Assembly: GCA_933228895.1 (NCBI GenBank)
Contig: OW121855.1
Location: 32,750,698-32,814,697 of the forward strand
Direction of reading: 5' to 3'
Length of the DNA stretch: 64,000 nucleotides
Source of the DNA: Platycnemis pennipes
Lineage: Eukaryota > Arthropoda > Insecta > Odonata > Platycnemididae
The notes below the pieces were generated by a model. That model saw only the letters and a program-made list of their open reading frames with translations. It did not search any database and was not told the origin of the DNA. Every line of letters begins with the position of its first letter. Position 1 is the first letter of the stretch. Positions 35,061-46,793 of this stretch are shown here, in pieces. Made by a program: the position numbers and the translations under genes.

Positions 35061-36320
35061 ACGTAGCATTCACAAATATGAAAACAGGATTCGGCGTCTT
35101 TCCGAAGTTCCTTCGAGGCAAGCCGACCGCTTCCACGTTCGAACCACGTCCAGTACTTAGAATAAACCCCTTCTTTCCTCCCGTAAACGGCTTCCCGCTA
35201 TGGGACACAACAAATTCGACCTTTCCCGACCCAATTACAAACGAAAGCGCCTTGAAAACTTATGGTGATTCCAAGAGGCTTCTACTTTTAAAAACAATAA
35301 GAGAACTGCGAAGCCATTCCGCTCGATTCTCGGTCAACCGCTTCGATTCGGGTCAAGATCTCACGATAGGAGAGGGGTTGAAACATTTTTCCTCACGGCG
35401 GGAGACCGTGGAACGAAATAGGTTTCTCCCACCAACCGAAACCCACGTCGATACGGAACGGAGCCGGAAATAAAAAAAAACCGACATTTTCACAATCCTT
35501 GCCTCCCCCACCCTATTCACTCTCGGTCGACAACACTGAAACACAGCCGGGGGGTGAATTCTTGTCGCCCGACTAGATTCAATATCGTCACTTCGACCAC
35601 CCAGGACACCGAAATGACTTCGGTGTCCTCGGGCATAGTTGCGTTTCCCCATGAGCCGAGCCTTAATCCGTAAGCGGGTCACGGTGTTGTCTCCCCGTAC
35701 GGTGGGAAATCCAGCTCTTTTCCTCCCGTCCTCCCTCCCTTCTGTCCTGACAGTACCTACCCCCCTTGGCGCCTCCAGTATTCCGACATCGGGTCCCCGA
35801 ATTAATTACTTCCCTGTTGAAGAGCGGCACTGAGTAGCGCGGTGAGAGGAGGCGAAGGGAATGAGGGAAGCAGAAGAAAAGGACGAATTAAGTGAAAGGA
35901 AGGGGAAAACTGGGGGGTAGGGGACTTGGTAAGCGAAAGCGACTCTTCCTTCGCCGAAACCCTTGCCGCATCCTTCCGCTCGGTATCCTCCCTCCTCATT
36001 TCCCATCATTCCTTTTCCTCGTAGAGCACATTTTCTTCCCTTTGGACCTGAGTAGGTCTACCAGACCGCCGCCGGCGATTCCCGAGGTATGTAGGTAAAC
36101 TACGAGAGAAATTGGGAAGCCGCGGGCATAAAAGGGGGAGGAGAAGGGGAAAAAAGATCCCATCACAGTAGAATGGGGGAGAAAGAGAGGCATTACTTTT
36201 AATTTTTCCTCCTTCCTTCATCCCCCTCCGTCCAATTCGCCGCACCGTGGCATCTCTCGACGCTCGTCCTTAAAGAATCTGTCCCCACTTCGTATCTCCC
36301 CCCAGGGCAAGGTCAAGGCC
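35061..36320. other. GC-rich island, largest in the window
   Basis: A 1.2-kb block of raised GC with many overlapping open frames on both strands, the longest being 131 codons at 35078-35473 (plus). That frame starts with ATG and is moderately CpG-rich but shows no domain, signal peptide or repeat I can name. A gene's first exon or a CpG-type regulatory island is possible. Confidence 0.4.
35603..35629. repeat. Perfect 11-bp hairpin in GC island
   Basis: Arms AGGACACCGAA and TTCGGTGTCCT with the loop ATGAC. No T-run follows, so it is not a simple terminator. Function unknown. Confidence 0.7.
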
Positions 36321-39300
36321 GGTGAGTGGAGGGCTCGGACTGAGTGAAAATGAAATGAAACGAAACTCTGAACCCATGAATCCAATTATTTCTCTAATTA
36401 GGTATGCACGTTTATTTCGTTTCTTGCACCTTATCCATATCCCGTCACTTGCGAAAATCACGCGAAGCATGCTTGCACATAGGAACACAATTTTTTCGCA
36501 GATGAAATTTACGTTCATTGCCCTTATCCATGAGAGTGAATTTTACGTTCCATGCTCCCTTCAAAACTTTCAAATTCGGTTTATGGGAATCTTTTTTTTT
36601 GCAGAAGAAAGTTTTAATGGCATTCGCACATTTATTGCGATGATGGTGTACGTTGAGCTTAGCTTCCTTTCTTCCTAACTTCGTTTAAAATAATACAAGT
36701 AACTGAGCTACGATTTTTTCCAAAAGTTGCGGTTAACTAATTAACACGATACAATATATTTTAAAAGAAGAAACCAGAAAAGATAAACCTTGAAAATGAT
36801 ATTGTATGTTGAAAATATGGACGACCAAATGAATGTACGAAATGTTTGGAAATGACGAAGTTCTAATTATTTTCCTGTTTCTGGTGCTAAGCTTAACATC
36901 TAATAAAAGAGAAACAAGAATATGCTGCTAGAACACGAGAAAAAATTAAGTGATAAACAGGTGAGACGCTCGCAGTTTGCCATGACGGACTCCAAAGAGT
37001 AAGGACAGACTGAAGGTGCAAATATGTCTCGTATTCTCTAAAATTTCGGGAATTGATGGTAATGAAACTTATGCCTGAACGAGTTTATATCAATATTATT
37101 AAAATAATGATACTTAGATTAAAATTCCAAACCAACTAACCAACCAACCAAATCCAAACCAACCTTCAGGTTGAATCACTGAGTGAGAGATTAAAATTCA
37201 CATTATTTTTTAAAAAATCCCCAGTGATTTCAAGACAAGAACTTAATTGCTTCAGTTGCTGAGCCTCAGAATGAAATTAACGTACTCGGTCACTTTCACA
37301 TCAAATATGCCTACCAGATGGTTTTGCAGGTGAAATGTATAGTTATGCCCAGAATTTTCATAATTTATCCTTGAAATATAATATTTTAAGTTAAATACAT
37401 AAAACGAGGGTGATAGACCCATATCAGTAAATTCCAAAGACACAAAACCGTCCTCGAGCATAAAATTGTAATTTGATATTTACACCCACAGTGGCAGTCA
37501 TTATGGATATGATTAATAATAGGCGCAAAAGAGTTTAAGGGAATGAAGGTCTAATTTATATATCAATTCAACTTTCAAGGTTTTCATTAGTTCATAGTAG
37601 GATAGCTAGAAATTTGCCTTATAATTTCTGAAGTATGTCATTTCGAATGAGTTTCATTAAAATTAAATAGCATTTAACATCACAAAAAGACCTTTTCGCT
37701 CTTAGGAATACTAGATGAACTCTGAAACCTAAAGAGGAGCGCAGATAAATGTAACCTCATTTCCAGTCTCTTCAATGCTCCTTACCCAACTGAGTTTTCC
37801 ATACTTTTATCCAAACATAGTGATTGGAAGAGTCTTATGAGACACTATATTAAAATTAAAAGATATAATCAGAGTGTTGATTACGCATTACGACCATTTC
37901 TCGAAATATCTGTTTTTTTTATTGTTCTAAAATGAGAGTAGCACGGAAAATTTTGAGTGAACATAGTAAGACGAATTACAGTTTCCTGCTATGACAGGAG
38001 GACACAAAGATAGGTCTCTCTTCCGGAAGACGTGGAAACAAAAGGGGAAGGATGTATCATCTCGCAGATTATAGCTTTAATTTCGGAGAGTAGCAAATTT
38101 TAGCTCGCTAAGCTCAGAATACATTCATCATTTTCCCGAACATCTTTCGGCTAATTAGAAGATCTTCACAATGAACCTTGCCAGGGGCAAGACGGGAAGA
38201 ATACGGCCCTGTAATTAAAACATTTCTTCATCCAACTGAGTCCTCAATTCAAAAGAAGCATATTACTGGCTTCCAGAAATTCCTAATTAAAGTCAGCCCT
38301 TGAAGGACCACGAGCACAAGGTCACCTCAAGATATCTATGACTTTTCCCTGTTCCGATGCATCAGAAATAGTTTTTTTGAGCAAAGAAGAACATCATACA
38401 AATTAGAAAAAGGAAGAAAATCAAACTTTAACTCACAGAGCCATTTTCTTCTCTCCTAGGCTGCCAAAAACCGGGTCCAGTTCTATTTGAATTTAGTTGC
38501 CTTACCAGAAGTCCTGCAAAGAATAAAGAAAGTTTATATTAATTTGACGGAAACGTTAAGACATATATTGCAAGCTCTATAGAAAGGAATGAGCGAGCAG
38601 TTTCATTGAGGTCAGTAAACATGAATTTCAGGAAAGGAAGTGCGCTTTATATCAAGTCAAATTTCGAGCATGAATAACCACAAGAAATAGTGCTGTAGGC
38701 AGAAATTAGGAAAATATGACATGCTAGGATAGTAAAAAAGGGAGTTTTCTGTGCCACCAAAATATATATAAATTCAGCTCCAAAACAGCTGGTATTTATA
38801 AATTAGGACAAGTAGTTAATCTTTATTGAAAATAGAGCCAATTTCAATTTATGAAGCCATACCGGAACGGAACACTGAAAAGGCGTAGTGAACAGTCCGA
38901 TTGATCTTTGATTATAAACAACCCAAAGGAATTAAAATACAAACGGAGGGCCTGGAGATTAGGTTCCTAATTTTTATTATGCGAAATGTGCCTCTCGGAC
39001 ACGGTGATAGCTTCAAAACTATATGTATAATGCTATAAAGACTATTTCGATGGTAATTGCGGCTCACATCCTTGGTTAATTCTAAGAAAATTAATAGCAG
39101 AAAATATTTTAATTTGCTAGAATCTTCTCATTATTTCCCATGAAACATAAAGATGATATGTAATAATCACTTAAACCGAGAAATTAATGTTAAAAAGAAA
39201 AGACAACCATTCTGCTAGGTTTGATGAAAAAAAGTTGGTAGAAGAAAATAGGGGTGTTCCGGATAAAACAGTGACTGTATGAATCACCAAGAACTGCTTG

Positions 39301-39410
39301 TTTATTTACAAGCAATAATATTGACTACGTCGCTATTAATGGTAAAAAAAACTTTGTGTTGAGTGTTGTAGTACTTACATAGATAATGATTATTCCATCA
39401 TTACTGGCAG
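36321..39410. other. AT-rich stretch, no gene seen
   Basis: One 118-codon plus frame (36322-36678) has no motif. A short AACC-rich run lies at 37127-37164. Nothing else recognised. Confidence 0.45.
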
Positions 39411-39414
39411 GGGT

Positions 39415-39605
39415 GGATGTGTCATATACTTTGTGGGTCTTTATTGAATCGAATCTGTGAATTCAGGACTCCCAAGTCCTCTCTTACAATTAACAGACTG
39501 GACGCCACAAACATCCATGCCTCGGACAGTGAAAAATCCTCCCTGGGCGGGACTCGAACCCGCGACCCTGTGATAGACAGGCGAAGGATTTACCCCGCAA
39601 AATCA
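39415..39605 (-). mobile_element. tRNA-derived SINE-like element, family B
   Basis: The minus strand has GCCTGTCTATCACAGGGTCG, then CGGGTTCGAGTCCCGCCCAG (box B) and GGAGGATTTTTCACTGTCC, followed by a body ending near TCAATAAAGACCC. The head matches the plus-strand fragment at 58.94 kb. A 63-codon plus frame here is its antisense. Confidence 0.6.
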
Positions 39606-39609
39606 TAAA

Positions 39610-39690
39610 CGTTAGCCAGCCGTGGCCCAGGTCGGTTACGCACCGGCCAGGCAACCCAAGGGCGGCGGATTTGAACCTCCCTTATGGATG
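39610..39690 (+). mobile_element. tRNA-derived SINE-like head, opposite orientation
   Basis: Box A TGGCCCAGGTCGG and a degenerate box B GGATTTGAACC are separated by roughly tRNA spacing. It starts only a few bases from the 5' end of the minus-strand element at 39415-39605, so the two heads diverge. No acceptor stem is seen. Confidence 0.5.
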
Positions 39691-41440
39691 CTGGGATTAA
39701 AGCTCTAATTTAAACAGTGTGATATAACATTAGCTATTGGAGCACTCAAAGCCCAAGTCAAAAAATGTAATATTAATTTTATCCCTTGATCGAATGTTTA
39801 CACAAAAATGCTGCTTTTTATATCCTTATGCTCTGATCTTCCAATTATTTCATCAAGAGGACAGACACAAAATACCTTAAGGATAGGGCTAATCAAATAA
39901 TTCAAAATTGCGACAGTTTTATATGACTTATAATTACAGGGTAAAATAACATGTTAGATTTGTTATTGCAATTGACATGCAGAGGGAATTAAGATGGCTT
40001 TAACGATAAAAATTCTTTTATGCAATGAAAGGACTGGACTCAATAAATTTATCGACGGGATGGATCAATTTCATCAATCATTAAGTGATCAATTTTGTAA
40101 AATATTTTTACAATACACTATTCTATGGTTTAGTTTGAATGTAGCGTTACTGGAGGAATCATCATCATCCAAGGATATTGTCTTGCATGAAAACCAAGTT
40201 AATGGAGATAAAAAAAATTTGTTGGAATTTCATGGCAACTGCTTTATCAAACTGCCCAATTAATTAAAGGGATCCAGGTAATAATTTTTGAAAGTGCATA
40301 AAGAAAAAACAAAGGTTAGACATGCACTATTCCACAACTTTTTGTGAACTTCCCCAAATTTTACGCCTTTCGATAAAGGTGAATATAGGTAGAAACGAGG
40401 ACTAAGAAAATATATCCGAAATCTCTTTTCGTATACGCTCACGAAGGGAGGACAGGGTGTGAAAACCTGAGAAATGTTGTGGGCAGTTTGCACCCTCGTT
40501 AGTTTCCTTCCAATGGAAGACGAGTCTCAACCGGCAGCTTGGACCGCAAGTCCAAAGGAATGTTTGCCAAGGGTTAGAAGCTTTCAACTGCAGCCTGAGG
40601 AAACGAGAGAGCGACACGTCCGCACCTTAGCCGGAAAAACCGTTTCGAAGGGAGACCTCTTCCGCCTAGAAACACACGGGTCCACTACTGAGCCCTTGTG
40701 GCCCGCTCGATCTAGGTACTGCATGCGACAGCACGGGTTTTCACTATTACGTTCCGAAAACCTGATCAAACATCTCTACACTCGTGTCTCTGCCAGTTTT
40801 CTAAATAGAGCTTGTGGAAAGGAAGTTCCATAATATTCTATATTATGCGTAAGGAAAATACCTGCATTTAAATAATGTTGCAAACGTGTATTATAATCAT
40901 TAAATCATATCCAACCAATCATAAAAACACAATTACTTAGCAATAAAATTATTATTCGTCAATAATTAATCACTGAGAAATTGAATGACACACTTCTAGA
41001 CGGTAATAATTGAATTCAGTAGTTATATATTAAGGTCAATTCAAGTCATATTTTCACTAAACACCCGGTAGTTAGCAATATTCAACGTTTATAGATATAC
41101 CGTAATGTATTGCAAAATTTTTGTTTTATAAAGAACCTAGCCACTGACTAAAGTATCTATCCCTCGGCTTCCCTCCAATATGGTTTTAAATGATTATTGC
41201 AAGATATTTTTTGGAAGCCCGTAGGAGAAATTACCACCTCCCTATCCATACTGACCAAGGAGAAGCACCTCAGTCTTCTATAAGTAGATCTCTTCCAGGG
41301 CCATAGCTGCGGTATTTGTGCGGGTTGAAACGCAAGTTTTCACGTCGATGCTTGTTAAAATCATCATTAAATTTGAAGAAGTGGACGACGAATAAATAAA
41401 ATGTGCGGCACCTGCTCCAATCGCAATAAAGGTTCGGAAG
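39691..41440. other. Intergenic, no gene recognised
   Basis: AT-rich apart from about 40440-40830, where a 119-codon plus frame (40474-40833) is open. That frame has no recognisable motif and a minus frame overlaps it. Confidence 0.4.
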
Positions 41441-41449
41441 GATAAAAAT

Positions 41450-42199
41450 ATAAGTGTTTACATTCCGTACGGAAGCCGACGTCTTCCCGTATCGCCCCGA
41501 AGACGAACCCACTCGGACCAGATTTAGGGAGCTTCATCCCCTTTGTGGCGGCGGCAATTTAGAGCCCTTCCCGGCACCCTACTTTCTTCCACCCTCCCCA
41601 ACTCCCTCGACCACTCTTGGAGGGGATCGAAGAGAGGAAAAAAATCCTCAAAAGGGATGGAGCTTTTAGAGAGGACTGGAAGCGCTCGAGGAGTCTTATC
41701 GGAAGACGACCTCGGTTCACCTCTAACTCTCCTTTGCCGTCTTTAATCCTTTCCTTTCCCCACCAAAGTCCCACACGCCAACCTTACATCCAGCCATACC
41801 ACCCACCCACAGCCAAGAAACCTTCGATATCTCCCCGTTGATCTCCGCGAGATACGCCTTCACTACTTCGAAAGGCACCGTTAAAAAAGCAATCCCGTCC
41901 GTGTAGCTTACTTCACGACTGTGAGGGATACAGCAAGGCAGTCCAATCGCCAGATTTCGAGGAGGTGGAGGAAAGGCTCTTCTTTTTTTAATGGTAATCT
42001 GTAAAAAAAATGTCTCACCCCGGTTAGCCGGAAGGGTCTTGCTAATATCTGTGACCTTATGCCCTACTTTTTCGGGGTAGAGATACTGAGATTCGTGGCA
42101 AAATTTAAAATGTCCTAATAAGTAATGTTGTACTGTAATAGTAGGTAATAAGAGAAAGAAGATTCTACCAAAAAAGTGGATGATATTTAGAACATTCAA
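41450..42199. other. GC-rich island with a 158-codon minus frame of unknown status
   Basis: The minus frame 41723-42199 is one of the longest in the window outside the PLE. Its translation starts with a hydrophobic stretch (IIHFFGRIFFLLLP) and then becomes composition-driven (PPPPRN). No family is recognised, and shorter frames overlap on the plus strand. A real small protein cannot be excluded. Confidence 0.3.
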
Positions 42200-43760
42200 G
42201 GTTTAAGTTTCATAAATGTCAATGCATATAATCAAATTTCATAAATTAATTGTTGAAAAACTACAAAGCATTATAGTATAACTATCCACGATCATTTGTA
42301 CATTAACTTCATAAAAGTTTATAGCAATTGATTTTAAAGACTGAACAGCCTAAAATTTGCCTCTTCCCCAACTTTATTTTGTGAACAGACACCGAAGGTG
42401 AAAAGTACTATGCATAAATGACATTGGTGTTCAGAAATAAAAATAAATGCCCGAGGTAAAATTGATATGTTTTCCTAACTACTTTTGCTATAAACAATAG
42501 TATTTAGTGTATAGCTACCGTGAATTAATGAAAATGAAATTAATAGCGAACGAATTTACACAAGGTGTGAATTCAGTGCTTAATTTTACTTATTCGGTGC
42601 ATTGACGGTAGAGAGAAATAAGCAAGTGCGAGGCGTATGACTGAAATCTAATATATCATTGCTAATGTTGGTCACAGAGATTGAAAAATATCGTTATAAT
42701 GGTCAGGCGATAAGGTAGCAGTTTTCTATTTTTCTCTCATAGATCCTACGCGTGCAGGGACCTTGCGGTCACTTTTATGGTCTGCTCTATAATTCAGGAA
42801 GATTGCTGCAACTGCAATGATTTTCGCCGAATAACCAATGAAATAGGACTGAACTGAAATCAGAATTATTTGAAACGAAATTCGTTTGAAAACGGACCTG
42901 ATTCATAAATGATTCAGGTAGAATGGAGTTTAAACACGCCACGATCCGATTTTGAACCATTTAAATCTCAAAAATGAGCATATTCCGGCAGGGTAATATC
43001 ACCGAACATTGTCCGCAATGCAGGGGGTGAGATGAACGTCGAGGCGCAAGGTCGGCACCAAATCTGGTGAAGTTTTAGCGATAAACAAACCGCCAAAATA
43101 CCACCTCACCTGCCTCGCAAGCCCATTGAATTATTTACTCCCGACTCCTCCTTTACCTCTCCACATTTCACGAGTGTAGGCCTCGGTGTGCGAGTGAATT
43201 AGGAATGATGTTTCTCAGGCATCCTGGGTTACCACCTGCTTTCCGCTTACCGAGACACATGAGGAGCTTACTCCAGGAATTATTTCACATTGTCAGTCGT
43301 GGTAATGACATGAAATTAGGTCGTGATAAAAAACGAACTTTTGTTTAAAACCATGGAGTGCAATTCCCATCAACAGCAGCCTTAATTTCAACCAGGCAAA
43401 CACATTTTGTAGAGCCGGATGAAAACCCATGACGGATCCACTCATAATGCGCTGTGTAGTTGATAGTAAACAATAGTTTCAGGATTGATTTTTTGGAACT
43501 TTACCATGACGGGAAGAGAGAAAAAAACTTTGTTAATCCTACTGGTGATATTTATTCGTAATACTCGGGTTTTAATACATAGTGAAACGTTGGAAATTAA
43601 GATGATATTACGTATAAGACCCCAGTTGGTAGCCAAAATACACATCTCCATGAAAATTATCGTAGAAGTTTTTTTTTTCCTTTTCCTCGTCTAACTAATT
43701 GCCAGTATAATCCTAAGAAAAAAACAACACCCATGCCTGAGACGACCGAACTCTCACTGG
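42200..43760. other. Intergenic, nothing recognised
   Basis: AT-rich, with a slightly GC-richer zone around 43000-43270. No motif-bearing frame. Confidence 0.45.
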
Positions 43761-43764
43761 GAAC

Positions 43765-43900
43765 TAAAACTTTGTATTTTCACACAAACGTATTACAACG
43801 GCAGGCTAGGGAATCATAAGGTACATGTACCTGATGATGCCCTAGCGGGTGAAACCGGTCGAGCCGTTGTAATACGTTTGCGTGAAAATACAAAGTTTTA
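43765..43900 (+). mobile_element. Palindromic dimer of a PLE-tail unit (PLE-E)
   Basis: The centre is the perfect palindrome GTACATGTAC (43821-43830). From it, both directions read CTGATGA (or CTTATGA on the left), CCCTAGC, CCGTTGTAATACGTTTG, GTGAAAATACAAAGTTTTA. The left arm lacks about 14 nt (GGGTGAAACCGGTC area) that the right arm has. To the right a tail TTTCCATAAAGTAACGCC follows (about 43919-43936) and is shared with the element at 50.6 kb. No clear target duplication was found. Confidence 0.7.
43831..43862 (+). ncRNA. Hammerhead-like core in PLE-E
   Basis: CTGATGA (43831-43837), a short stem II (GCCC/GGGT), GAAA (43851-43854), then CCGGTC, so stem III would be the self-complementary ACCGGT with a GTC triplet. 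The stem I partner close to the core is weak (one pair); the outer arms CCGTTG... could close it only across a large bulge. Confidence 0.5.
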
Positions 43901-44132
43901 CTCCCTTGTGATGTTGAATTTCCATAAAGTAACGCCTGAAACATAATTTTACTGGACCGGTCTCTGTAGTAAAAATTTCATGACGCACATAAGCGGTTGA
44001 AGCGACGCTGTAGTTGAAATTACGAATATGGCCCTTCGCTTTTAGGATTTGGGACAGGTAGAGCTTTAAAATTTGGCATAATTATTAAATTTTATTATTG
44101 AGTTAACAGGACCAGGTTAGGTTACATATGAT

Positions 44133-44185
44133 CGATATATCGGCTTTTGCTCCACGGGCGAAAATCTCCACGAGCCGATATATCG
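44133..44185. repeat. Inverted repeat of CGATATATCGGCT
   Basis: Arms 44133-44145 and 44173-44185 are perfect 13-mers around a 27-nt loop. Each arm includes an internal palindrome (CGATATATCG). Function unknown; possibly a fold-back element end. Confidence 0.65.
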
Positions 44186-44834
44186 GTTCGAGGAGCTAAT
44201 CAATGTTTAAACTATTTTTGTTGTAATATTTACAATAATCCTTCATGAACTGTATCAGAATGCGATCAACAACAATTAATCTATTTTTGGTTAAATAAAA
44301 AACATTACATTTATATCCAAAAAAGGTAGTTCATATAGTTTATATATTTCACAAGGAGTTACAAAACTCTCAAATTCATGCTGGCACTTTTCGCTAATAA
44401 CATCAAAATTCGGTAGCACTAAGAGGGCAGGAAGTATAACCCGAGCAATGCTCGCGAGAACTGACACCTCTAAATGGGCTGCAGTAATACCTCAGCTTTC
44501 ACCTCGTATACCTCGTATTAACTTTCATATTTACCAAGATACACTTCCCAGTGCATAATCCAAACGCGAGCCGGAGTTTTATTTTTGGCGGCACAATGAA
44601 AGGTCGGAAAGGGAGGAAAGTAATAGGAATGAAAATGGGAGTGTAACGGCAAAAAGTGCAAGACATATGTACATGAACAATTACGGAAATTGATGACGAG
44701 TGCAGTATTCCTTAACCTCTTATTCTAACTTGTTCCGACTGACGACCAAATCCAACTTGCGAATAATTTCTCGAGACGCAACTGGTTCGTATGTCGAGGA
44801 CTTATGTACAACCTTCTTGAGAACATCCTCAGTT

Positions 44835-44960
44835 GCTAGGTGTATTACACGGCGGTGGCTTGGTACCTCAAAGGTTGCGTGTTCAAATCCCGCCTCGAGC
44901 ACGTAAGTCGCGTTTGTGTTAGGTCAAAAGCTGGTTAGGCGGTGCGAGTCCTATTCTATT
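44835..44960 (+). mobile_element. tRNA-derived SINE-like element, family C
   Basis: GCGGTGGCTTGGTACCTCAA is followed by AGGTTGCGTGTTCAAATCCC, a box B match, then GTAAGTCGCGTTTGTG and GGTCAAAAGCTGGTTAGGCG. The head lacks an acceptor stem, so it is not a tRNA gene. Confidence 0.5.
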
Positions 44961-45064
44961 ATCCACATTCCTTTATCATGTCCTTCCTGCAACATAAGTA
45001 AAATTAATATGGAATAAAGGAAATTGTAGGCGAGGAAGTTTCTATCCTTACAACGATGAAAACA

Positions 45065-45225
45065 CTCGGTACTTTTTACCTTTTAATAGATGAACGTTTT
45101 CTATGTTCTTTTACATGACACCCTACAAATAATATTTTGTCCTGAAGATGACATGAAGAATATAAAATCTGCTAAGAGAGTCAGTAAATATTGTGGAAAA
45201 GTACCAAGTATTTTTTCACAGTATA
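45065..45225. mobile_element. Decayed PLE-like palindrome (tentative)
   Basis: Imperfect arms (CTCGGTACTTTTTACC and GTGGAAAAGTACCAAG) flank a centre with CCTGAAGATGACATGAAG. The right arm resembles GTGGAAAGTACAAAG near 50551. No hammerhead GAAAC block is seen. Confidence 0.35.
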
Positions 45226-45700
45226 GTTACTATGAGATTTAAAATTAAGGCCACCCAAAAATAATATCAGCATCTGTAAACCAATAGCGATAGAAATTTA
45301 TGTTATACAGAGCGTGCGTGGTGTTATTGGCCTCAGTGAACAGCGTACCCTAAAACATCCTAAACTAACATCACATATTATTACTATAATAATAAAGTTA
45401 CGAAAATTCCCCTCTCCCTTTCGATGTTACTTATCACATTTTTTGGAACATTAGACGTCCCCTGCAGGGAAATTTGTAAATAGTCTATAAGGGCTTCTCC
45501 TTCGTATTTAGATTATGACGAAGGACAGGGTAAGTGTAAGAAGGCCAGTGAAGACAGGGCGCTGTAACCTCAGATTACATAGCGCCTGAAATAGACTTCC
45601 CTCAAACTTTAAAAAAAGACTTTTTCTGGCGAAGATTTTCGCGGCGTTCCGATGATTGTAAAAAGCTTTCGGGATTCTTCCGCGTTGTCATTGTGTAAAA

Positions 45701-45742
45701 TGGCGACGTTTCCCCCACTGTACTGCGGGCGTCCTCAGGCCA
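45701..45742 (-). ncRNA. Hammerhead-ribozyme-like motif, left arm of PLE-B
   Basis: Minus strand: TGGC (stem I), CTGAGGA, stem II CCCGC-AGTACA-GTGGG with one extra pair, GAAA, ACGT stem III, GTC triplet, GCCA closing stem I. All invariant core bases are present. It lies in the 3' untranslated region of the PLE copy, 31 bases beyond the stop codon. Confidence 0.75.
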
Positions 45743-45773
45743 GGCTGAAGTGAAAATGCTCCGAAATTGACGC

Positions 45774-46793
45774 TTATTTATACTTGTCTTCTGAGGTGGC
45801 CGCTGCTCGCTGATTGGCTGTTGGTGTTCGTGTGAATACTCGTTTCCACGTGTTGGAGAGTGGGTAGCTGTCCTCTCTATTCATATTGTTGGGCCTCTTG
45901 GAAATTTCAACTGCTTCCCTTATAATTCTAGGGAAATATCGCTTTTCCCTCGAGAGGATTTTTGGTTCCATTAAATTCACGGAATGGTTTGGTTCCATCG
46001 AAACGTGCTCCGCAATAGCCGATTTCTCCCCTTGTCCGTTTCTGAGGGCCCGTGAGTGTTCTTTCATTCGGCATTGTACAGCTCTCTTTGTTTGCCCTAC
46101 GTAGGATTTTCCACAGCTGCAGATGACCTCGTAAACGCCTTCGTGAATTTCGGGCGGGAGGCGATCCTTCGCTCTGATGAGGAGACTGGATAATTTATTG
46201 TCGCATCCGAATCTAGTCAGTATATTATGCTTCGCGAGAACTCGCGATATTTTCTCCGTGGTTCCTCCAATGTAGGGGATGAGAGCACGTGCGACAGGAT
46301 CTACAATCTTGGATTTGTCGCTCCGTTGGTCCAAGCGAAGAACCGTTTTTTGGATTGTGGCTTTATCATATCCATTCTTTCCTAGGGCAGCCAGAAGATG
46401 TTTCTCCTCTTCAGGAAGCGATTGTTGGTCGGAAATAGTTCGAGCCCGGTGAAAGAGGCTGGTTATCACAGAACTCTTTTGCTGCGGGTGGTGGTGAGAG
46501 GAGGCGTGGAGATAGAGATCTGTGTGGGTTGCCTTCCGATGTACCGAGTGGCCCAGGGATCCATCTTCTTTCTTGGTAACTTTAACGTCCAAGAAGGATA
46601 TCTGGTTGTTGCTTTCCTTTTCCATGGTAAATTTTATGTTGTCGTGTTGAAAGTTGAGGTGCCGGAGAAATTCAGTCAGGTGTTGTTCCCCGTGTGGCCA
46701 CACAACGAAAGTATCATCCACGTAGCGAAGCCATATTTTGGGCTTCCAGTCGAAAGTCTCGATGGCCTTTTTCTCTAACTCTTCCATAAAAAG
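45774..46793 (-). CDS. PLE reverse transcriptase (C-terminal part) plus GIY-YIG endonuclease, 5'-truncated
   Basis: The open frame is uninterrupted from the arm junction to the stop at 45774. A formal start at 46805 uses GTG and lies in the inverted arm, so the first four residues are not original. Numbering from there, RT motif C is YVDD at 28-31, followed by FLDVKV (71-76), a linker with PYIGG (177-181) and the GIY-YIG domain: GVYEVICSCGKSYVGQT at 223-239, R/EH residues near 246-250, SAIAEH at 262-267 and the glutamate in IREAVEI near 298. The CSCG pair and downstream histidines fit the zinc-binding CCHH pattern of Penelope endonucleases. The RT fingers and palm motifs A and B are missing, so the protein cannot act alone. 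Confidence 0.88.
   Translation of the reverse strand, partial: LFMEELEKKAIETFDWKPKIWLRYVDDTFVVWPHGEQHLTEFLRHLNFQHDNIKFTMEKESNNQISFLDVKVTKKEDGSLGHSVHRKATHTDLYLHASSHHHPQQKSSVITSLFHRARTISDQQSLPEEEKHLLAALGKNGYDKATIQKTVLRLDQRSDKSKIVDPVARALIPYIGGTTEKISRVLAKHNILTRFGCDNKLSSLLIRAKDRLPPEIHEGVYEVICSCGKSYVGQTKRAVQCRMKEHSRALRNGQGEKSAIAEHVSMEPNHSVNLMEPKILSREKRYFPRIIREAVEISKRPNNMNREDSYPLSNTWKRVFTRTPTANQRAAATSEDKYK

Noticed and set aside
35078..35473. 131-codon frame in the GC island as a host gene
   Set aside because: No domain, and a minus frame of 109 codons (35353-35682) overlaps its 3' end. Not enough to call a gene.
40474..40833. 119-codon frame
   Set aside because: No recognisable motif, with an overlapping open minus frame. 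Left as unassigned.
43745..43764. Target duplication for PLE-E
   Set aside because: CTCACTGGGAA on the left and TTTTACTGGACC on the right of the tail agree only partly, too weak to claim.
44835..44900. A functional tRNA gene
   Set aside because: Box B present, but the 5' half does not fold into D and anticodon arms with a matching acceptor stem.
45886..46104. 72-codon plus frame, and a matching minus frame at 46775-46975
   Set aside because: Both are the antisense reading of the two PLE arms. They agree with each other only because the arms are inverted copies.
46398..46778. 126-codon plus-strand frame
   Set aside because: It is antisense to the PLE reverse transcriptase frame, whose motifs are clear on the minus strand.
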